Below, piece by piece: positions 60,050 through 64,000 of a stretch of 64,000 nucleotides of DNA. The stretch is from Halosimplex amylolyticum (GTDB taxonomy: Archaea > Halobacteriota > Halobacteria > Halobacteriales > Haloarculaceae). The notes beneath the pieces were generated by a model. It was not told where the DNA came from. It saw nothing but the letters and a program-made list of their open reading frames with translations, and ran no database searches. Both the position numbers and the translations under genes were made by a program. The stretch lies in contig NZ_JBLKNW010000001.1 of NCBI RefSeq assembly GCF_051414035.1, positions 1,116,001 through 1,180,000 on the forward strand. Direction: 5' to 3'. The stretch's first letter is position 1. Every line of letters starts with the position of its first letter.

Positions 60050-62404
60050 ATGGACGAGTGCACGCTCTGCGGGCTCCCGACGCCCGACTCGCCCCACGTC
60101 GCCGACGACGTGGGGGGCGCGTTCTGCTGTCGGGGCTGCCTGGAAGTCGCGCGGACGCTCGACGACGCCCCCAAAGACGCCGACCCAGACGCGCTCGACG
60201 GCGGGCCCGCAGTCGAAGACGTCGACGGTGAGCGGGCCTACCTCGACGTGTCGGGAATGCACTGTGCCACCTGCGAGTCGTTCCTCGAGGCGACGGCGAC
60301 CGAGACTGCGGGCGTGCGCGCGGCGGAGGCGAGTTACACCTCCGGGATGATGCGGGTCGTCTACGACGCCGACCTGACGGACGAGGCCGCCGTCGCCGAC
60401 GGCGTCTCCGACTACGGCTACGAGGCAGCGCCGACCGGGAGCGAAGCCGGCGACGACGACCAGGAGACGGTCGGGCGTCTGCTGGTCGGCGGCTTCTTCG
60501 GGATGATGGTCATGGCGTGGTACGTCCTCTTCCTCTACCCCGTCTACCTCGGGGTCGCGCCCGACTCGCTGCTGGTCGACCTCGACGGGCCGGCGGGCGG
60601 GTTCCTCTTCGCGAACGTCTGGGCGATGGCGACGGTCGTCGTCGGCTACACCGGCTATCCCCTGCTCCGGGGCGCCGTCGTGAGCCTGCAGGTCCGCGAG
60701 CCGAATATGGACCTGCTGGTCGCCGTCGCGGCGGTCACCGCCTACGCCTACAGCACGCTCGCCCTGGTCCTGGGCCACACGGATCTGTACTTCGACGTGG
60801 CCGTCGTCGTCGTGCTGGCGGTGACGGTCGGCGACTACTACCGCGACCGCGTCCGCCGCCGGGCGACCGGTCGCCTCTCCGAGGCGGCCGAAGAACGGGT
60901 CGACACGGCGCGACGTCGGACGTCAGACGGGACCGAGCCAGTACCGCGCGACGCGGTCGGGGGCGGCGACGAGCTCGTCGTCCGCGAGGGCGAGCGCGTC
61001 CCCGTGGACGGCACCGTCGTCGAGGGGACCGCGGCCGTCGACGAGTCACTGGTCACCGGCGAGTCCGTGCCCGTCTCGAAAGGTCCCGGCGACGAGGTGG
61101 TCGGCGGCGGGACCGTCACAGACGGCGGCCTCGTGGTCCGCGCCGACGCTGACCCGACCAGCACCGCCGACCGCCTCGTCGAGACGCTGTGGGCCGTCCA
61201 GAGCGACTCGTCCGGCGCCCAGCGGCTCGTCGACCGCATCGCCGCCGCGTTCGTCCCGCTGGTCTTCGTCCTCGCGGTCGGCACGACCGCCGTCCACCTC
61301 CTGCTCGGGGCCGCCCCGACGGCCGCCCTGCTGACCGGGCTGACCGTCCTCGTCGTCTCCTGTCCGTGCGCGCTCGGGCTGGCGACGCCAATGGCCGTCG
61401 CGGCCGGCATCCGCGACGCGCTCGCGACTGGCGTCGTCATCACCGACAGTTCGGCGCTGCAGACCGCCCCCGAGGTGGAGACGGTGGCGTTCGACAAGAC
61501 GGGCACGCTCACCACCGGATCGATGACCGTCCGCGAGGTGGTCGGCCACGAGAACACGCTCGCGCTCGCGGCCGCGGTCGAGCAGTTCGCGACGCACCCG
61601 GTCGCCGAGGCGGTCGTCGCAGCCGGGACCCTCCCCGACGCCGCCGTCGCCGACTTCGAGGCCCACCCCGGACGGGGGGTCGAGGCGGCCGTCGGCGACC
61701 GGACGGTCCTCGTCGGTGACGCCGCGCTGTTCGACGAGCGGGGCTGGTCGGTCCCGGAGGACGTGGCGCTCGCCTACGAGGACGCGTCGGCCGACGCGGT
61801 CCCGAGTTACGTCGGCTGGGACGGCCGGGTCCGGGGCGCCATTGTCGTCGGCGACGAGGTGCGCGACGGCTGGGAAGCGGTCGTCGAGGACCTGATCGCC
61901 GAGCGCCGCGTGGTCGTGATCACCGGCGACGACCGGGCGGCGACGCGACGGTTCGAGACCCACCCGGGGGTCGACGAGGTGTTCGCTGGCGTCCCGCCCG
62001 AGGCGAAGGCCGCGGTCGTCGACCGCCTGGCGGCGGACGGTCCGGTGGCGATGGTGGGCGACGGGAGCAACGACGCGCCAGCGCTGGCCGCCGCCGACCT
62101 GGGGGTCGCGATGGAGCGCGGGACGCGGCTGGCCGTCGACGCCGCCGACGTAGTCGTCGCCCGCGACTCGCTCGACCCACTGCCCGCCGTGTTCGCGAAG
62201 ACCGAGGGGACCCGCAGACGCGTCCGCGAGAACCTCGGCTGGGCGTTTCTCTACAACGCCGTGGCGCTCCCGCTGGCCGTCGCGGGCGTGCTCAACCCGC
62301 TCTTTGCCGCCCTGGCCATGGCGACCAGCAGTCTGCTCGTCGTGCTCAACTCGACGCGCCCCGTCGCGGACGGTGACCGAGCGTCCGTCGCGACCCGCGA
62401 GTGA
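60050..62404 (+). CDS. FixI/CcoI-type copper-translocating P-type ATPase
   Basis: 784 residues. The N-terminus has a CcoI-specific metal-binding region, C4-x-x-C7 and 'CCRGC' (26-30), then an HMA domain with 'GMHCATC' (69-75). P1B-ATPase motifs: TGES in 'LVTGESVPVS', C438-P-C440 in the membrane, D482KTGT, 'ATHPVAEA' (HP locus) and 'GDGSNDAPALA'. The combination with a SafE-like protein indicates supply of copper to a heme-copper oxidase rather than simple detoxification. It is the third gene of the operon under the palindromic operator at 59023. Confidence 0.94.
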   Translation: MDECTLCGLPTPDSPHVADDVGGAFCCRGCLEVARTLDDAPKDADPDALDGGPAVEDVDGERAYLDVSGMHCATCESFLEATATETAGVRAAEASYTSGMMRVVYDADLTDEAAVADGVSDYGYEAAPTGSEAGDDDQETVGRLLVGGFFGMMVMAWYVLFLYPVYLGVAPDSLLVDLDGPAGGFLFANVWAMATVVVGYTGYPLLRGAVVSLQVREPNMDLLVAVAAVTAYAYSTLALVLGHTDLYFDVAVVVVLAVTVGDYYRDRVRRRATGRLSEAAEERVDTARRRTSDGTEPVPRDAVGGGDELVVREGERVPVDGTVVEGTAAVDESLVTGESVPVSKGPGDEVVGGGTVTDGGLVVRADADPTSTADRLVETLWAVQSDSSGAQRLVDRIAAAFVPLVFVLAVGTTAVHLLLGAAPTAALLTGLTVLVVSCPCALGLATPMAVAAGIRDALATGVVITDSSALQTAPEVETVAFDKTGTLTTGSMTVREVVGHENTLALAAAVEQFATHPVAEAVVAAGTLPDAAVADFEAHPGRGVEAAVGDRTVLVGDAALFDERGWSVPEDVALAYEDASADAVPSYVGWDGRVRGAIVVGDEVRDGWEAVVEDLIAERRVVVITGDDRAATRRFETHPGVDEVFAGVPPEAKAAVVDRLAADGPVAMVGDGSNDAPALAAADLGVAMERGTRLAVDAADVVVARDSLDPLPAVFAKTEGTRRRVRENLGWAFLYNAVALPLAVAGVLNPLFAALAMATSSLLVVLNSTRPVADGDRASVATRE

Positions 62405-62479
62405 CGCGGACGATCGAGGCGGCCACCGGCGACCGTCCGGCCACCGGCGACCGCCCGGTCACCGCCAGTCCGGCAGGGG

Positions 62480-63376
62480 CTAGACGCTCCCGTCCCCCGG
62501 ATCGCTGGACGGATCGGTCTCGACCGGGGCGCCGATCAGATTGCCCCACTCGGTCCACGAGCCGTCGTAGTTGCGGACCGACGGGTAGCCGAGGATCTCC
62601 GAGAGGACGAACCACGTCACCGACGACCGTTCGCCGATACGGCAGTAGACGATCACGCTCCGGTCGGGCGTGACGCCGCGGTCGCGGTAGAGCGCTTCGA
62701 GCTCGTCCGTGGATTTGAACCGGCCGTCGGGCGCGACGTTCGCCGACCAGACGACGTTGACCGCGCCGGGGACGTGCCCGCCGCGCTGGGCGAACTCGTC
62801 CATCCCCGGGGGCGCGAGGACGGTCCCGTCGAACTCCTCGGGCAGTCGCACGTCGACCAGCCTCGTCCGCCCGTCGATCGCTCGCCGGACGTCGTCGCGG
62901 TACGCGCGGACGTGCTCGAAGGGGCCGGCGGGCTCGTAAGTACGTGACGTGAACGACGGCACCGCTGTCGTGGTCGGTCGGTCCGACTCGACCCAGTGTT
63001 CCCGCCCGCCGTCGAGCAGGTACGCGTCGTCGTGTCCGTAGTAGGTCAACAGCCAGTAGAAGTGCGCGGCGAACCAGTTGGCGTTGTCGCCGTAGGCCAC
63101 GACGGTCGTCTCCTCGGTGATGCCGTGGACGCCGAGCAGGTCGGCGAACGACCGCGCCGACGGCAGGTCCCGCCGTCGGTCGTGTTGCAGGTCCGACCGC
63201 CAGTCGAGTCCGACCGCGCCCGGGAGGTGCTCCTCGTGGTAGAACTGGGTGTTCAGGTCCACCTCGACGAGTCGAAGCGACGGGTCGTCCGACCGGGCCT
63301 CGGGCAACCGCTCGACGACCCACTCCGGGGAGACGAGGGCGTCCGACCGATCGGATCGCGGCGTGCGTTCGACCAT
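62480..63376 (-). CDS. sseA: Thiosulfate/3-mercaptopyruvate sulfurtransferase (tandem rhodanese)
   Basis: 298 residues, two rhodanese domains. The active-site Cys245 lies in 'VIVYCRIGERSS' of the C-terminal domain; the six-residue loop CRIGER is of the thiosulfate:cyanide sulfurtransferase type. The start is the ATG at 63374-63376; the upstream frame is GC-noise. It lies between the copper ATPase and the oxidase operon and is preceded by the same palindromic operator, at 63461-63479, so it is probably co-regulated with them. No signal peptide. Confidence 0.92.
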   Translation of the reverse strand: MVERTPRSDRSDALVSPEWVVERLPEARSDDPSLRLVEVDLNTQFYHEEHLPGAVGLDWRSDLQHDRRRDLPSARSFADLLGVHGITEETTVVAYGDNANWFAAHFYWLLTYYGHDDAYLLDGGREHWVESDRPTTTAVPSFTSRTYEPAGPFEHVRAYRDDVRRAIDGRTRLVDVRLPEEFDGTVLAPPGMDEFAQRGGHVPGAVNVVWSANVAPDGRFKSTDELEALYRDRGVTPDRSVIVYCRIGERSSVTWFVLSEILGYPSVRNYDGSWTEWGNLIGAPVETDPSSDPGDGSV

Positions 63377-63460
63377 TGCTGTGCGGCGACCGCCGGTCGG
63401 CGCGCGCGCCGGCGGCCGCGGGGTGTCTGGCACCGAGGGAACTACCGGGAATAAACACCA

Positions 63461-63479
63461 CCTTGTCCCGTGACAACCG
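63461..63479 (-). promoter_or_regulatory. Palindromic operator, copy 2, before the rhodanese gene
   Basis: Read on the minus strand: CGGTTGTC-ACGG-GACAAGG. Six bases downstream comes the TATA-like GTTTATT (63456-63450), predicting transcription start near 63425 and a leader of about 50 nt for sseA. Confidence 0.72.
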
Positions 63480-63496
63480 CCGTCGCGGCCGCTCGC

Positions 63497-63515
63497 CGGT
63501 TGTCCTGCGACAAGG
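63497..63515 (+). promoter_or_regulatory. Palindromic operator, copy 3, before the terminal-oxidase operon
   Basis: CGGTTGTC-CTGC-GACAAGG, 14 of 15 fixed positions as in copy 1. The TATA-like TTACAAT (63520-63526) follows after 4-6 bp and lies 32 bp before the ATG at 63552, the same distance as in copy 1. Copies 2 and 3 are 17 bp apart and serve divergent genes. Confidence 0.75.
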
Positions 63516-63551
63516 CAGGTTACAATCGACCGGAGTCGAACGACACCCAGT

Positions 63552-63941
63552 ATGAAGGGTATTGAAGTCGGTGTCGTGCTGGCGACTGCAGCGGGGAACG
63601 GGTCGCTCCTGGCCGCGACGGTCGTGAGCGCGCTCGTCACCGCGCTCGCGGTGGGCGCCGTGTACTGGTTAGGGTGGCGGACGCCGCCGGAACCCTCGTT
63701 CGAGGGCGCTCGAACCGATACCGCCGCGGCAGGCGAAGGGGCGGCGGTCCCGGTCGCCCGCGGCGGGCCGATGTACGAGTCAGCGGTGGCCGAGGCGGAG
63801 ACGGAGTCGGTCGACCACGACGCGTTCGACCCGGTCGGGACGGCGGCGCTGCTGGCCGTCTACTTTCTGGTCGTCACGCTGACCTGGCTGTTCATGTACT
63901 TCGTGGAGTTCCTCGCCAACGGCCCGACGGTGGTGGGCTGA
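63552..63941 (+). CDS. Small membrane subunit of a ba3-type cytochrome oxidase operon (CbaE-like)
   Basis: 129 residues with two membrane helices (about 17-43 and 95-121) and an acidic loop of about 50 residues between them. The C-terminal 'LFMYFVEFLANGPTVVG' resembles small subunits encoded at the start of haloarchaeal ba3-type oxidase operons. The next gene begins 1 nt after the stop and looks like oxidase subunit II, supporting the assignment. Regulated by the operator at 63497. Confidence 0.7.
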   Translation: MKGIEVGVVLATAAGNGSLLAATVVSALVTALAVGAVYWLGWRTPPEPSFEGARTDTAAAGEGAAVPVARGGPMYESAVAEAETESVDHDAFDPVGTAALLAVYFLVVTLTWLFMYFVEFLANGPTVVG

Positions 63942-63942
63942 G

Positions 63943-64000
63943 ATGCACGTCCACCGGTTCGAACGGATCTGGCTCGTCGCCGCGCTGTTCATGATCGTCC
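63943..64000 (+). CDS. Cytochrome c oxidase subunit II (ba3-type), 5' fragment
   Basis: Only the first 19 codons are in the window. 'MHVHRFERIWLVAALFMIV' matches the start of haloarchaeal ba3-type subunit II: a short basic head leading into the single membrane helix that anchors the CuA domain. The rest, including the CuA ligands, lies beyond the right edge. One base separates it from the previous stop. Confidence 0.65.
   Translation, partial: MHVHRFERIWLVAALFMIV

Noticed and set aside
1..64000. Insertion sequences, integrases, toxin-antitoxin or defence systems
   Set aside because: No transposase, integrase, nuclease-helicase or reverse transcriptase motifs were found in any credible coding frame.

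Overview
The window is a chromosomal segment of a halophilic archaeon (class Halobacteria). The evidence is a very high G+C content with GC-rich third codon positions, strongly acidic proteins, many leaderless genes with a TATA-like box about 27 nt before the start codon, and many family-restricted markers: archaellin, HTH-10 regulator, HalOD1 domains, UPF0179, the fused siroheme decarboxylase, aCPSF1/FttA and archaeal RNase J. The species cannot be fixed from the sequence; a member of the Haloarculaceae (Halosimplex/Halomicrobium-like) would fit. Most of the window is ordinary core genome. I see no intact insertion sequence, CRISPR array, rRNA or prophage.

Layout. 1-5.6 kb: phenylacetyl-CoA epoxidase operon paaABC(D) on the minus strand, running off the left edge, with a divergent HTH-10 regulator and an acyl-CoA synthetase. 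5.7-6.9 kb: a MSOX-type flavin oxidase. 6.9-13.4 kb: a secretion/surface module with a SipW-like ER-type signal peptidase, four exported proteins with related N-termini (one carrying a ricin-B lectin domain) and a DUF5305-type membrane protein. 13.5-21.2 kb: the stress operon prkA-prkA-yeaH-spoVR. 21.9-27.5 kb: small conserved genes, an archaellin, a thioesterase, a DUF309 protein and an HtrA protease. 27.8-30.4 kb: tRNA-Leu(CAA), low-GC intergenic DNA and a GH140-like glycosidase. 30.4-37.8 kb: inositol-phosphatase family enzyme, DUF63 protein, zinc ribbon, orphan YcaO protein, a regulator, glyA and a small regulator pair. 37.9-42 kb: a lipoprotein, then the siroheme-dependent heme genes ahbAB fusion, precorrin-2 dehydrogenase and hemA, followed by a 276-bp palindromic element. 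42.2-48.2 kb: pterin dehydratase, LWR-salt-like protein, Yip1 protein, HAD phosphatase and two overlapping moeA genes. 47.9-57.8 kb: Hsp20, UbiB/AarF, aCPSF1/FttA, zinc ribbon, small proteins, TrkA and RNase J. 58-64 kb: HalOD1, GNAT, then a copper/cytochrome-oxidase block (small membrane protein, SafE-like protein, FixI-type copper ATPase, rhodanese, start of a ba3-type oxidase operon).

How it fits together. The most striking observation is a 19-bp palindromic motif, CGGTTGTC-N4-GACAA-(C/G)G, occurring three times, each directly upstream of a TATA-like element and always in the direction of transcription: before the oxidase-assembly operon (59,023), before the rhodanese gene (63,461, minus strand) and before the oxidase structural operon (63,497). 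It looks like one regulon operator tying copper supply, a sulfurtransferase and the terminal oxidase together. A second cluster worth attention is the SipW-type secretion module with its lectin-bearing cargo. Two tandem repeat arrays with 28- and 29-bp periods both begin inside the last codons of a gene and contain its stop codon.
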